NCBI RefSeq assembly: GCF_002896965.1
Contig: NZ_LYMM01000084.1
Coordinates: 1-64,000 of the forward strand
Direction: 5' to 3'
DNA length: 64,000 nt
Source: Novosphingobium guangzhouense
Lineage (GTDB): Bacteria > Pseudomonadota > Alphaproteobacteria > Sphingomonadales > Sphingomonadaceae
Shown: piece after piece, positions 17,497-26,037 of the stretch
Layout: every line of letters starts with the position of its first letter
Position numbering within the stretch: the stretch's first letter is position 1
Translations under genes and position numbers: made by a program
The notes under the pieces: generated by a model
Told to the model about the DNA's origin: nothing
Database searches by the model: none
What the model saw: only the letters and a program-made list of their open reading frames with translations

Positions 17497-18536
17497 GCGC
17501 GATGCCTCGCCCGGCCCAGCAGCAGATGCAGGAAGATCGGCACACCGAGGTAGGCGACGACGATACCGGCCGGGACGACCACGGGGGCGAAAAGCGTCCG
17601 CCCGGCCAGATCGGCAAGCAGCAGCAGCAGGGCTCCTACCAGCGCCGAGAAGGGCAGCAGCACGCGATGGTCGCCGCCGACGATCAGCCTGCCGATGTGG
17701 GGTGCCACCAGCCCGACGAACCCTATCACGCCCGCGTAGCTGACGATGGCGGCGGTCACCAGCACGGCCGCTACGGTGATCACGATGCGGGTGCGAGCAA
17801 CGGCAAACCCCAGCGAACTGGCGACCTCATCCCCGCCCGCAGCGAAGGCATTGAGCGCCCAGCTGTGCGCGGCAAGCACAGGGAGAACGATCCCCAGGAT
17901 CAGGCCCGTCACCGTGACCGCCTGCCATGTGGCGCCGTTCACCGAACCGAAGGCCCAATGGACGATCACCGCCAGCTGCTGCTCGCTCGCCACGAATTGC
18001 AACGTGGAGGACAGCGCGCCGAACAGATAAGACAGCCCCACGCCCGACAGCACCAGCACCGTGCCCGTCACCCCGCGCAGGGCGGACAGACCCAGCACCA
18101 GAAATGCGCAGAGCAATGCGGCAGCGAAGGCCGCCACGACCACGGGGGCATAATTGCCCGCGCCGCCATCGCCGCTCGCCAGAATGGCGATCGAGGCGCC
18201 GAAGCTGGCGGCGGGAGAGATACCGATGGTGTAGGGGCTGACCAGAGGGTTGCGCGTGATCCCCTGCATCGCCACGCCCGCCACGGCCAGCCCGGCGCCG
18301 GCGATGATCGCCAGCAGGGTGCGCGGCAGGCGCAGGGTGAGCAGGATTGCCTGATAGGAAGGCGGAACGTCGGCGCGCCACCCCGCGGGAAGCAAGGGCG
18401 CGATCATCGCCTTGAGTCCCGTCGTAAGCGGCATGTGCTGGACCCCGTGGAGAGTCGCAAAGCCCGCGACCGTCACCAGCAGCAGGCCGAGCACCGCAAA
18501 CGCGCCGGTTCGCCGGGCGAAGGCCTGCGCGATCAT
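17493..18536 (-). CDS. FecCD/BtuC-family ABC permease
   Basis: A 347-residue inner-membrane protein with about nine to ten hydrophobic segments, the FecCD/BtuC fold. Family landmarks are LRLPRTLLAIIAGAGLAVAG near 93-112, GITRNPLVSPYTIGIS and GFVGLVAPHIGR near 275. The start at 18536 is chosen because it overlaps the binding-protein stop (ATGA), in line with every other junction in this operon; an in-frame ATG at 18605 would add 23 residues that lie inside the upstream gene. Confidence 0.9.
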   Translation of the reverse strand: MIAQAFARRTGAFAVLGLLLVTVAGFATLHGVQHMPLTTGLKAMIAPLLPAGWRADVPPSYQAILLTLRLPRTLLAIIAGAGLAVAGVAMQGITRNPLVSPYTIGISPAASFGASIAILASGDGGAGNYAPVVVAAFAAALLCAFLVLGLSALRGVTGTVLVLSGVGLSYLFGALSSTLQFVASEQQLAVIVHWAFGSVNGATWQAVTVTGLILGIVLPVLAAHSWALNAFAAGGDEVASSLGFAVARTRIVITVAAVLVTAAIVSYAGVIGFVGLVAPHIGRLIVGGDHRVLLPFSALVGALLLLLADLAGRTLFAPVVVPAGIVVAYLGVPIFLHLLLGRARHRA

Positions 18537-19630
18537 TCGCGCACCTCGCGCAGACTGGCCGAGTAGCCATGCCGGGCGGGTACGTGCTGGAAGCGCGTCA
18601 GCCATTCAGCCATCACGGCTTCGGGATCGACGTCGCGAAAGCGTTCGGGATAAAGCCACTTGGCCACCTGCAAGGCGCCGACGATCTTGGAGCACCCGCC
18701 TGCGAGGTAATAGGAGACGTGGTAGACCTGACCGTCACGCACGGCCGGGATCGTCCCGAAGCCCGGGCGTTCGGCGATCCGCTCCAGCACGGCGCGCGAG
18801 AACGTGCGCGGGTGCGGGGCGTACTGGCCGGGCTGGAGCTTGATGATGACGTCGGGCTTGCGGGCGATCACTTCCTCGGGATCGACGGTGAAGCCCTGCG
18901 ACGTGCCGCGCGCGGTGTTGCCGGCGGAAATCGTGACGTCGCGGAACACGTTGATGCCGCCGCCCGTCTCGATCATGTCATGCCAGCCCGATCCCGGCAG
19001 CAGGGTGCGGTAATCGCCGACTTCTTCGAGATAGACGCGCTTGCGCTTCACGCCCTTGAGGCGCTCTGCCAGCAGATCGCGCCAGTGCCGGTAGAACGCG
19101 CTCAGCGCCTCGGCTTCCTTCGGTTTTCCGAACAGGCGGCCCAGCAGTGTCGCGTTCTGCTCGTGCTTGAGCACGTCCCATGCGGTGACCACCGCCACCG
19201 GAATGCCCAGCGGCGTCAGCAGCCGGTCAGCCTCGGCCCAGGCACCATTGCGGGGCACGATTACGAGATCGGGCGCGAGATTGGTCACGGCGTCGTAGTT
19301 GGGGGTGGACTGGCCCTGTCCGACGATCGCCACGTGGCGCAGTTCGGGCCAGTAAGCTCGTTCCTTGGCGGTGCTCGCATCTATCCCGATGATGGGGGCG
19401 GTCCCGGCAACGGCCCGCACGAATTCGACGTTGTAGCGGTTGAAGACCACAACGCGGCGCACCGGGGTCTTCACCGAAACTGTGCGCCCTACATCATCGA
19501 CGAAGGTAAAGCCCTGTGCGGTCGGGATCGATGCGGTCGGCGCTGCGCCATGCCACCATGCGACGCTGCCGCCGATCGCCAGCAACAGGGCGATCAGCAG
19601 CGGCCAGAAGAACCGCCTGGAAAGGGCCAT
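18533..19630 (-). CDS. Periplasmic substrate-binding protein, BtuF/FecB-like, membrane-anchored
   Basis: First gene of the operon. The 365-residue protein starts MALSRRFFWP with GGGGAG upstream, then a hydrophobic N-terminal segment (about 9-25) that may act as an anchor or signal peptide. The binding-protein fold begins at FVDDVGRTVSV and PVRRVVVFN, followed by LAPDLVIVP near 120, the usual cluster-A2-type binding-protein pattern. It is longer than BtuF of E. coli (about 265 residues). Substrate is inferred to be B12 or a relative from the riboswitch 200 bases upstream; metal chelates are the alternative. Confidence 0.85.
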   Translation of the reverse strand: MALSRRFFWPLLIALLLAIGGSVAWWHGAAPTASIPTAQGFTFVDDVGRTVSVKTPVRRVVVFNRYNVEFVRAVAGTAPIIGIDASTAKERAYWPELRHVAIVGQGQSTPNYDAVTNLAPDLVIVPRNGAWAEADRLLTPLGIPVAVVTAWDVLKHEQNATLLGRLFGKPKEAEALSAFYRHWRDLLAERLKGVKRKRVYLEEVGDYRTLLPGSGWHDMIETGGGINVFRDVTISAGNTARGTSQGFTVDPEEVIARKPDVIIKLQPGQYAPHPRTFSRAVLERIAERPGFGTIPAVRDGQVYHVSYYLAGGCSKIVGALQVAKWLYPERFRDVDPEAVMAEWLTRFQHVPARHGYSASLREVRE

Positions 19631-19825
19631 GTGAACTCCCCCGGTCGCGTCGAACGGCAACTGGCGGGGCCTGCCGTGCTTGCAACGCACAGCGAAACGC
19701 GCACGGCCGACGGACGCCCCGGACAGGCGCCGACCCTGCTCGCCCTGCGGCCCGGCCGCATGGTCGTCGCTCTAACGGAAGAGTTCCCGTGCCCCGGCCA
19801 TCCCCTGGACCAAGACGATAGCGAC

Positions 19826-20062
19826 CAGACGCCGGCAGGTCTCCTGGCTCACGGGTCATCGCTTGATGCATGGCCTTCCCAGACCTCGCTTGTTTCAGCG
19901 TCCGGCCCAGTGGCTGCGACAGGGCACCTTGGCCTGCCGAATATGCATCGCGCTCACCGCTTACAGTTGCAGGGACAGCCTCGGATTCGGTCGGCCGTTC
20001 CTGACGGAAAGGCCATCCTCACCGCGTTCCCTATTAAGCCCCTTTCGGGACACCGGCGCGAT
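19826..20062 (-). promoter_or_regulatory. Cobalamin riboswitch upstream of the transport/monooxygenase operon
   Basis: On the minus strand the element shows TAGGGAACGCGGTGAG (about 20019-20034), the GCAACTGTAAGCGG core (19957-19970) and the B12 box GAGCCAGGAGACCTGCC (19834-19850). It lies about 200 bases before the binding-protein start and should repress the six-gene operon when cobalamin is plentiful. The remainder of the 19631-20312 gap shows no gene. Confidence 0.93.
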
Positions 20063-20312
20063 CTTGCCCGACGTTTGTGGCGTCGGACGCGCAGGCTGTT
20101 ACAGGGTGTGATCTCGGGTCGCAAGCCATCGGACGGAAATTCTTACGCCGATTTGCCCTTTGATGCATTGGCCGAACTTTGTCGGGGGCGCGCAGTTCGA
20201 TCGCGATCCCGAGGCGTTAGATCATTTTTCCGGTCGGTAACGCTGAGCACCGGCGCTTAGGACGCAAACGTCATTTCCTCGGCGATGCCCAGTATGCGGG
20301 CGCGGTCCGCCA

Positions 20313-21206
20313 TCAGCCGCGATAACGCAAGGTCTCCACGAACAATGCGAACGCCGGCGATGCATGGCGACGGCTCGGATAATAGAGGTGGTAGCCGGGA
20401 AAGGGTTCGCACCAATCCTCCATGACCCGGAGGAGTTCTCCTCGCTCGATGTAAGGCATCACCTGATCCTCCGGGAGATAGGCAAGCCCCAGCCCGTCAA
20501 GTGCCGAGTTCAGCCGCAGACTGATGTTGTTGAAGACCAGCTGCCCCTCGATCCGGACATTGACCTCATGCCCGTCCTTGTCGAGATCCCAGGGGAAGAT
20601 ACCGCCATAGGTCGGCAATCGGATGCCGATACAGTTATGCGCGGTGAGATCCTGCGGCGAACGGGGCACGGGATAGCGGGTGAAGTAGTCCGGGGAGCCG
20701 ACAACGGCCATGCGCAGGTCTGGACCGATGCGCACCGCAATCATGTCCTTGGCTACCTGATCGCCCAGGCGCACTCCGGCATCGAAGCCTCCCGCAACGA
20801 TATCGCTCAGACCATAATCGACGACGATCTCGACGCTGATATCGGGATTGTCGGGCAGCAGTTTTCGCAGCGCGGGCTGCAGAACCGACACTGCGGGATG
20901 CTCTCCGGCGTTGATGCGGATCTTGCCGGAAGGCTTGTCGCGCAACTGGCTCAGCGAGGTGAGTTGCTGTGCGATCTCTTCAAAACGCGGCGCCACCGTG
21001 TCGAACAGGCGGTGTCCCGCCTCGGTCGGCGAGACGCTGCGGGTCGTCCGGGTCAGCAGACGCAGGCCCAGACGTTCCTCAAGCCCCCGGATCGTCTGGC
21101 TGAGCGCCGACTGCGAAACACCCAACTGAGCCGCCGCGCGCGTGAAGCTGCGTTCGCGCGCCACCATCACGAAGGCGGCCAGCTCGTTGTAGTTCTCGCC
21201 CGCCAT
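20313..21206 (-). CDS. LysR-family transcriptional regulator
   Basis: A 297-residue LysR regulator: N-terminal winged helix-turn-helix (about 5-65, FTRAAAQLGVSQSALSQTIR) and a co-inducer domain from about 90 (GKIRINAGEHPAV). It is divergent from the remnant transporter and aldo/keto reductase genes, the usual arrangement for control of such a cluster. An inverted repeat starts two bases upstream of its ATG and is a plausible binding site. Effector unknown. Confidence 0.92.
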   Translation of the reverse strand: MAGENYNELAAFVMVARERSFTRAAAQLGVSQSALSQTIRGLEERLGLRLLTRTTRSVSPTEAGHRLFDTVAPRFEEIAQQLTSLSQLRDKPSGKIRINAGEHPAVSVLQPALRKLLPDNPDISVEIVVDYGLSDIVAGGFDAGVRLGDQVAKDMIAVRIGPDLRMAVVGSPDYFTRYPVPRSPQDLTAHNCIGIRLPTYGGIFPWDLDKDGHEVNVRIEGQLVFNNISLRLNSALDGLGLAYLPEDQVMPYIERGELLRVMEDWCEPFPGYHLYYPSRRHASPAFALFVETLRYRG

Positions 21207-21207
21207 T

Positions 21208-21251
21208 GATTAGACCACCTTATAGCGACATGCCGATTATGGCGTCTAATC
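21208..21251. promoter_or_regulatory. Inverted repeat between lysR and the AKR cluster
   Basis: GATTAGAC (21208-21215) and its exact complement GTCTAATC (21244-21251) flank a 28-base spacer in the divergent region. Placement fits a LysR-type binding region with autoregulation. Footprinting data would be needed to decide. Confidence 0.45.
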
Positions 21252-21349
21252 GCATCCCAGAGCGCGGGCTATATCCAATCCGACAATTCCCTGTGCTGCC
21301 TGAGCCCAATCGCCGGACAGCCTGATGAGAGCTTCGGACCGACCTCACG

Positions 21350-21588
21350 ATGACGCAGCGCCTTCAGCCTTCCGGAGAACCGCACAAGAGCGCCATTCTG
21401 GCAATCATCCTCGTGAGCTACGTGATGATCGTTCTCGACATCAGGCTTTCGCCGTCAGGCGCATTGGCGCCGCGTTCGACACCGGCACGGTGATGCTGGT
21501 CGTCGCCTTGCTGGTGGCGCTCACCACGATCGTCGCCGCAGACAAAGTTTCGCAAACCAGACCCTTGCGCGCCACCGGCGCTGCTTGA
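21350..21588 (+). pseudogene. Remnant of a DHA2-type MFS transporter (internal deletion)
   Basis: The reading frame from ATG 21350 gives a typical EmrB/QacA-type N terminus (SAILAIILVSYVMIVLDI), then at about 21445 the similarity ends. In another frame the following DNA reads as a transporter C terminus (FDTGTVMLVVALLVALTTIV) ending at 21588. Start and end of one gene are thus joined with some 400 codons missing and a change of frame at the join. LysR-MFS-aldo/keto reductase is a common gene order, which supports the reading. Not functional as a transporter. Confidence 0.7.
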
Positions 21589-21603
21589 ACAAAGGACAGT
21601 CCC

Positions 21604-22587
21604 ATGAACACACGCGAACTCGGCCGTAATGGCCTCAAGGTTTCGGAGATCGGTTTTGGCTGCATGGGCCTCAGCTTCGGCTATGGCCCCCCGATGGAGC
21701 GCAGCGCAGCGGTAAAGCTGATCCGCGATGCCCATGAGCGAGGTGTGACCTTCTTCGACACGGCCGAAGCCTATGGCCCCGGTCTGAATGAAGAAGTGGT
21801 GGGCGAGGCACTCGAACCCATCCGCGACGAGGTGGTGATCGCCACCAAGTTCGGCTTCGTGAACGGCGTCCCGGCGCAGGGTCTCGACAGCCGCCCGGAG
21901 CGCATCCGACAAGTTGCCGACGAAGCGCTGGCGCGCCTGCGTACCGATCGCATCGACTTGTTCTACCAGCACCGCGTGGATCCCAATGTGTCGATCGAGG
22001 ATGTGGCAGGCACCGTCAAGGACCTGATCGCAGAGGGCAAGGTCAAGCATTTCGGGATGTCCGAAGCTGGCATCGATGCAATCCGCCGTGCCCATGCCGT
22101 GCAGCCGGTGGCAGCGCTGCAGAGCGAATATTCGATGTTCTGGCGCGAGCCGGAGAATGCATTGCTGCCGGTGCTTGATGAACTGGGGATCGGCTTCGTC
22201 CCGTTCGCACCGCTGGGCAAGGGCTTCCTCACGGGCAAGATGAGCGCCGATACGGTGTTCGCCAAGGATGACTTCCGCAGCACGGTTCCGCGCTTCCAGA
22301 CTGATGCCCTTGAGGCCAACCGCGCTCTCGTCGAACTGGTCACAAGCCTTGCGGCTGAGAAGAACGCCACCCCGGCGCAAGTCGCCTTGGCATGGCTGCT
22401 GGCCCAGCGCCCGTCGATCGTGCCGATCCCCGGCACAACCAAGCTGCACCGGCTTGAAGAAAACCTCGGCGCGGTGGCCGTCGAACTGACCGAGCCGGAT
22501 CTGGCCCGTATTCGCGACGCACTGACCGCCATCGAACTGGTGGGCGAGCGTTATCCGGCGTCCGCACAGAGCCTCGTCAACCGCTGA
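21604..22587 (+). CDS. Aldo/keto reductase
   Basis: NADPH-dependent aldo/keto reductase of the larger (YajO/Tas-like) type, 327 residues. The catalytic tetrad is visible: Asp in FFDTAEAYG (about 51-59) with the Tyr of the same motif, Lys in ATKFGF near 82, and His in YQHRVD near 124. It is the first of three consecutive reductase genes on the plus strand and is a clear paralogue of the third, sharing YQHRVDP and QSEYSM. Substrate unknown. Confidence 0.92.
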   Translation: MNTRELGRNGLKVSEIGFGCMGLSFGYGPPMERSAAVKLIRDAHERGVTFFDTAEAYGPGLNEEVVGEALEPIRDEVVIATKFGFVNGVPAQGLDSRPERIRQVADEALARLRTDRIDLFYQHRVDPNVSIEDVAGTVKDLIAEGKVKHFGMSEAGIDAIRRAHAVQPVAALQSEYSMFWREPENALLPVLDELGIGFVPFAPLGKGFLTGKMSADTVFAKDDFRSTVPRFQTDALEANRALVELVTSLAAEKNATPAQVALAWLLAQRPSIVPIPGTTKLHRLEENLGAVAVELTEPDLARIRDALTAIELVGERYPASAQSLVNR

Positions 22588-22607
22588 TCTGGACCGAAGG
22601 ATCTCCC

Positions 22608-23465
22608 ATGTCCCAATCTGTTCCCACCGTCACGCTGAACAACGGCGTGGAAATGCCCAGCCTGGGCTTTGGCGTTTTCCAGGTTCCCGACCCGGCAGAA
22701 TGCGAGCGCAGCGTGCGTGACGCTATTGATGTCGGCTACCGCCTGCTCGATACGGCCACCTCCTATGGCAATGAAGAGGCCGTCGGGTACGCCATCCGTA
22801 GCCACGGCATCGACCGCCGCGAGTTGTTCGTCACCACCAAGCTGTGGATCGAGGACGCCAGCTATGACGGCGCGAAGGCGGCCTTCGAGCGCTCGCTCAA
22901 CAAGCTGCAGCTCGACTATCTGGATCTCTGGCTGATCCATCAGCCCTATGGTGACGTCTATGGCGCGTGGCGAGCCATGCAGGAACTGCACCGCGAAGGC
23001 CGCATCCGGGCCATCGGCGTGAGCAACTTCTATCCCGATCGCCTGCTTGATTTCGTGCTGCACAATGAGATCGCGCCCGCCGTCAACCAGATCGAGATCC
23101 ATCCCTTCCACCAGCAGGACGATGCGCAGGTGCTGCTCCAAGAATACAAGGTTCAGGCGGAAGCCTGGGGGCCTTTCGCCGAAGGCAAGAACGGGCTCTT
23201 CAGCAATGAACTGCTCGCCTCGATCGGGGCCAAGCATGGCAAGAGCATCGCCCAGGTTGTCCTGCGCTGGCTGCACCAGCGGGGCATCGTCGCGATCCCC
23301 AAGTCGGTCCGCAAGGAGCGCATGGCCGAGAATTTCGCGATCTTCGACTTTGCCTTGGACGACGAGGACATCGCCGCGATCGCCACGCTCGACCAGAAGG
23401 CCAGCAGCTTCTTCGACCATCGCGATCCGGCGATGGTGAAATGGCTCGGCACCCGCAAGCTCTGA
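22608..23465 (+). CDS. Aldo/keto reductase, 2,5-diketo-D-gluconate reductase type
   Basis: A 285-residue reductase of the shorter AKR5-like group, starting MSQSVPTVTLNNGVEMPSLG. Tetrad residues: Asp and Tyr in LLDTATSYGNE (about 48-58), Lys in TTKLWI near 83, His in WLIHQPYG near 116. It follows the first reductase by 20 bases with its own Shine-Dalgarno-like GAAGGA, so it is probably co-transcribed. Substrates in this family are small carbonyl compounds; not predictable here. Confidence 0.92.
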   Translation: MSQSVPTVTLNNGVEMPSLGFGVFQVPDPAECERSVRDAIDVGYRLLDTATSYGNEEAVGYAIRSHGIDRRELFVTTKLWIEDASYDGAKAAFERSLNKLQLDYLDLWLIHQPYGDVYGAWRAMQELHREGRIRAIGVSNFYPDRLLDFVLHNEIAPAVNQIEIHPFHQQDDAQVLLQEYKVQAEAWGPFAEGKNGLFSNELLASIGAKHGKSIAQVVLRWLHQRGIVAIPKSVRKERMAENFAIFDFALDDEDIAAIATLDQKASSFFDHRDPAMVKWLGTRKL

Positions 23466-23481
23466 TCGAAAGGCGAAAACC

Positions 23482-24660
23482 ATGTCAGTTGAAACAGCAT
23501 CAGGGCAGGTCAGCCGCCGCGGCCTGCTTGGCGTGGCCGGTACAGGCGTCGCCCTCGTCGCACTCGGAGCGGGTACAGGAAGGGCGACGAGTGCCACAGC
23601 AGCGACGCCGCCGGGCATGGCGGCGCAGGTCGGCTCGCGCCGCAAGCTGGGGTCGCTTGAGGTCTCCGCCGTCGGTCTCGGTGTTCAGAACATGCACCGG
23701 ACCTACCAGACGACTATCCCCGACCGGGCCGAAATGCACCGCATCATCGCCAGTGCCCATGACCACGGCGTCACGCTGTTTGACACCGCCGAAGCCTACG
23801 GGCCGCACGAGGACGAGCGCATCCTGGGCGAAGCAACACAGCCCTTTCGCAACGACATCGTCATTGCATCGAAGTTCGGCTGGAACATCGATCTGGAAAC
23901 GGGCGAGCGCCGCCCCGGCCTGAACAGCCGTCCCGAGCATATCAAGCTGGCGGTCGAAGGCTCGCTCAAGCGGCTGCGGACGGACCGCATCGACTTGCTA
24001 TACCAGCATCGCGTCGACCCGACTGTGCCGATCGAGGATGTCGCCGGCGCGATCAAGGACCTGATGGTCGAAGGCAAAGTTCTGCACTGGGGCCTGAGTG
24101 AAATGGGCCTCGGCACGCTGCGCCGCGCCCATGCCGCGCTGCCGCTCGCCGCAGTTCAGAGCGAATACTCGATGCTGTGGCGCGGCCCCGAGGCCGAGGT
24201 GCTGCCCCTGTGTGAACAACTCGGTATCGGCTTCGTATGCTGGAGCCCGCTCGGCGTCGGCTTCCTGAATGGCGCGATCGATGCGCAGACCCGCTTCGCC
24301 CAAGGCGACATACGGGGCGGCGAAGGACGGTTTTCACCTGAGAATCTGCCCCATAACCTCGCTCTGGTCGAACTGTTGAAGCGGTGGGCGATCCGAAAGA
24401 ACGCGGCGCCGGGGCAAATCGCGCTTGCCTGGCTGCTTGCGCAGCGCCCGTGGATCGTGCCGATCCCAGGCACCACCCAGATGGCGCACATGACCGAGAA
24501 CAGCGCCGCTGCGCAGGTGCGCTTCTCTCAGGAGGAGATCGCCGAATTGAACGCGGCAGTGCGCGCCATCGAGGTGCAGGGCGCTCGGCTTCCCCCGCCA
24601 GTCCTGTCCTTCTCTGGCGTCGAGGCGCCAACCCAGGAACTGGGGCGGATACCAAGCTGA
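23482..24660 (+). CDS. Aldo/keto reductase with twin-arginine signal
   Basis: The 392-residue protein carries a Tat-like N terminus (SRRGLLGVAGTGVALVALGAG at about 11-31), suggesting export, ahead of a full aldo/keto reductase domain. Tetrad: Asp/Tyr in LFDTAEAYG near 95-103, Lys in ASKFGW near 128, His in YQHRVDP near 172. It is closely similar to the reductase two genes upstream except for the export signal. It starts 16 bases after the preceding gene. A periplasmic NADPH enzyme would be unusual; these proteins may be folded with cofactor before export. Confidence 0.88.
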   Translation: MSVETASGQVSRRGLLGVAGTGVALVALGAGTGRATSATAATPPGMAAQVGSRRKLGSLEVSAVGLGVQNMHRTYQTTIPDRAEMHRIIASAHDHGVTLFDTAEAYGPHEDERILGEATQPFRNDIVIASKFGWNIDLETGERRPGLNSRPEHIKLAVEGSLKRLRTDRIDLLYQHRVDPTVPIEDVAGAIKDLMVEGKVLHWGLSEMGLGTLRRAHAALPLAAVQSEYSMLWRGPEAEVLPLCEQLGIGFVCWSPLGVGFLNGAIDAQTRFAQGDIRGGEGRFSPENLPHNLALVELLKRWAIRKNAAPGQIALAWLLAQRPWIVPIPGTTQMAHMTENSAAAQVRFSQEEIAELNAAVRAIEVQGARLPPPVLSFSGVEAPTQELGRIPS

Positions 24661-24807
24661 CCGGCAGGTTCTGGTGGAGGGATTCATCAGTGCGAATGAC
24701 TTGGTTGGAGCGCTCAGGTCGCTTTGCCCTTCAACGTATTGCGAGAGCAATAAATAGACGCCCGAAAAACGGCGACGAAGCACGTTGCGAGAGGGTAGAC
24801 CCATCGC

Positions 24808-25881
24808 ATGTTGTTCGACCTGCCTGACCACCAAACTCTCTATTCTGCACTGCTTTCGCGCGACACCCGTTTTGACGGACAAGCCTTCGTCTGCGTGTCT
24901 TCCACCGGAGTTTTCTGCCGGCTGACCTGCCCGGCGCGTAAGCCGAAGTCGGAAAACTGTACTTTCTTCCCTACGATCGCGGAATGCATCGACGCGGGAT
25001 ATCGCGCGTGCAAGCGATGTCACCCGCTTCAGGCCGCTGCGCTGGCGGACCCGGCGATCGGCGCTCTCCTTCAGGCACTGGACGCGCGTCCGGACCTGCG
25101 ATGGTCCGAAAGTCACGTGGAGCGACTTGGCTATGACCCTTCGACCGTGCGGCGCAGTTTCAAGCGACAGTTCGGTATGACTTTCCTGGAAATAGCACGC
25201 CAGCGACGCTTGAGAGCGGGCTTCGATACATTGGCGGCTGGTGGCAAGGTGATTACTGCCCAGCACGACGCCAGCTTCGATTCCCCCAGTGCGTTTCGTG
25301 CGGCCTTTGCGCGCTTGCTCGGTTGCGCGCCAGCAGACCTGCGCACGGATCGGCTGTTGCAGGCGACATGGATACCGCCCCCTCTGGGTGACATGATTGC
25401 CGTTAGCAGCCGCCATCACCTGCACTTGCTGGAATTCGTGGATCGCAAGGGACTTCCGGCCGAACTGGCAAGGCTGCAAACTGGATCGAAGGAAGGGATC
25501 GGAATCGGTTCTTTGCCTCCTGCCGAACAGGCGGAAGCGGAGCTGGCCGATTATTTTGCCGCACGTTCCGACCGCTTCCTGACGCCGCTCGCGCTGAGCG
25601 GAAGCGCATTCACGCGTCAGGTGTGGGAAGCTTTGCGCGAGATCCCGGCAGGAGAGAGACGCAGCTATTCCGACATTGCGCGGCAGATCGGTCGTCCAGC
25701 GGCCGTGAGGGCCGTCGCCTGTGCCAATGGCGCCAATCAGATCGCGCTCATGATCCCATGCCATAGGGTCATCGGCGCGGACGGTTCTTTGACCGGCTAC
25801 GGCGGTGGTCTTTGGCGCAAGCAGCGCCTGATCGAGATTGAACGGCAACTCAGGACAGGCCGGCGGGAAACAGCAGCATGA
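24808..25881 (+). CDS. ada: Ada: methylphosphotriester/O6-methylguanine methyltransferase and regulator
   Basis: Adaptive-response protein of 357 residues in the normal domain order. The N-terminal zinc-binding Ada domain has the four cysteines in CRLTC, ENC and CKRCHP (about 32-73). An AraC-type helix-turn-helix follows (about 85-175). The C-terminal alkyltransferase ends with the acceptor motif IPCHRVIG near 318. It removes alkyl groups from DNA and, once methylated, activates transcription. TTGCGAGAG occurs twice in the upstream gap (24739 and 24785). Its stop overlaps the next start (ATGA). Confidence 0.95.
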   Translation: MLFDLPDHQTLYSALLSRDTRFDGQAFVCVSSTGVFCRLTCPARKPKSENCTFFPTIAECIDAGYRACKRCHPLQAAALADPAIGALLQALDARPDLRWSESHVERLGYDPSTVRRSFKRQFGMTFLEIARQRRLRAGFDTLAAGGKVITAQHDASFDSPSAFRAAFARLLGCAPADLRTDRLLQATWIPPPLGDMIAVSSRHHLHLLEFVDRKGLPAELARLQTGSKEGIGIGSLPPAEQAEAELADYFAARSDRFLTPLALSGSAFTRQVWEALREIPAGERRSYSDIARQIGRPAAVRAVACANGANQIALMIPCHRVIGADGSLTGYGGGLWRKQRLIEIERQLRTGRRETAA

Positions 25882-26010
25882 ATTCGCAGATCGAAAAGAG
25901 CCGCCTGTTCCGCGGTCTTCACATGCCAAATGATCCGCTCGTCCTCTACAACATCTGGGATGCTGGCAGTGCCTCGGCTATCGCGCGAGCCGGCGCAGCA
26001 GCGAATGTGG
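25878..26010 (+). pseudogene. 5' remnant of an isocitrate lyase/PEP mutase-family gene
   Basis: The frame begins MNSQIEKSRLFRGLHMPND and continues VLYNIWDAGSASAIARAGAAA, which is the N terminus of PEP-mutase-like proteins (FR-LH, L-N-WDA-SA, AGA-A). After about 42 residues similarity stops and the next gene on the opposite strand ends at 26038. Some 200 codons are missing. The gene overlapped ada in the usual coupled way, a pair often found together in proteobacteria. Probably a deletion left this stub. Confidence 0.65.
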
Positions 26011-26037
26011 AGCCTCCCGTGGGGAAGGCCCTGGCCA

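Noticed and set aside
18569..20260. Long plus-strand open frame (563 codons)
   Set aside because: It lies antisense to the binding-protein gene and runs through the cobalamin riboswitch; composition is that of a GC-rich shadow and no domain is recognisable.
24334..25929. Minus-strand open frame of 531 codons
   Set aside because: Spans parts of three plus-strand features (reductase, gap, ada) in antisense; no family pattern.
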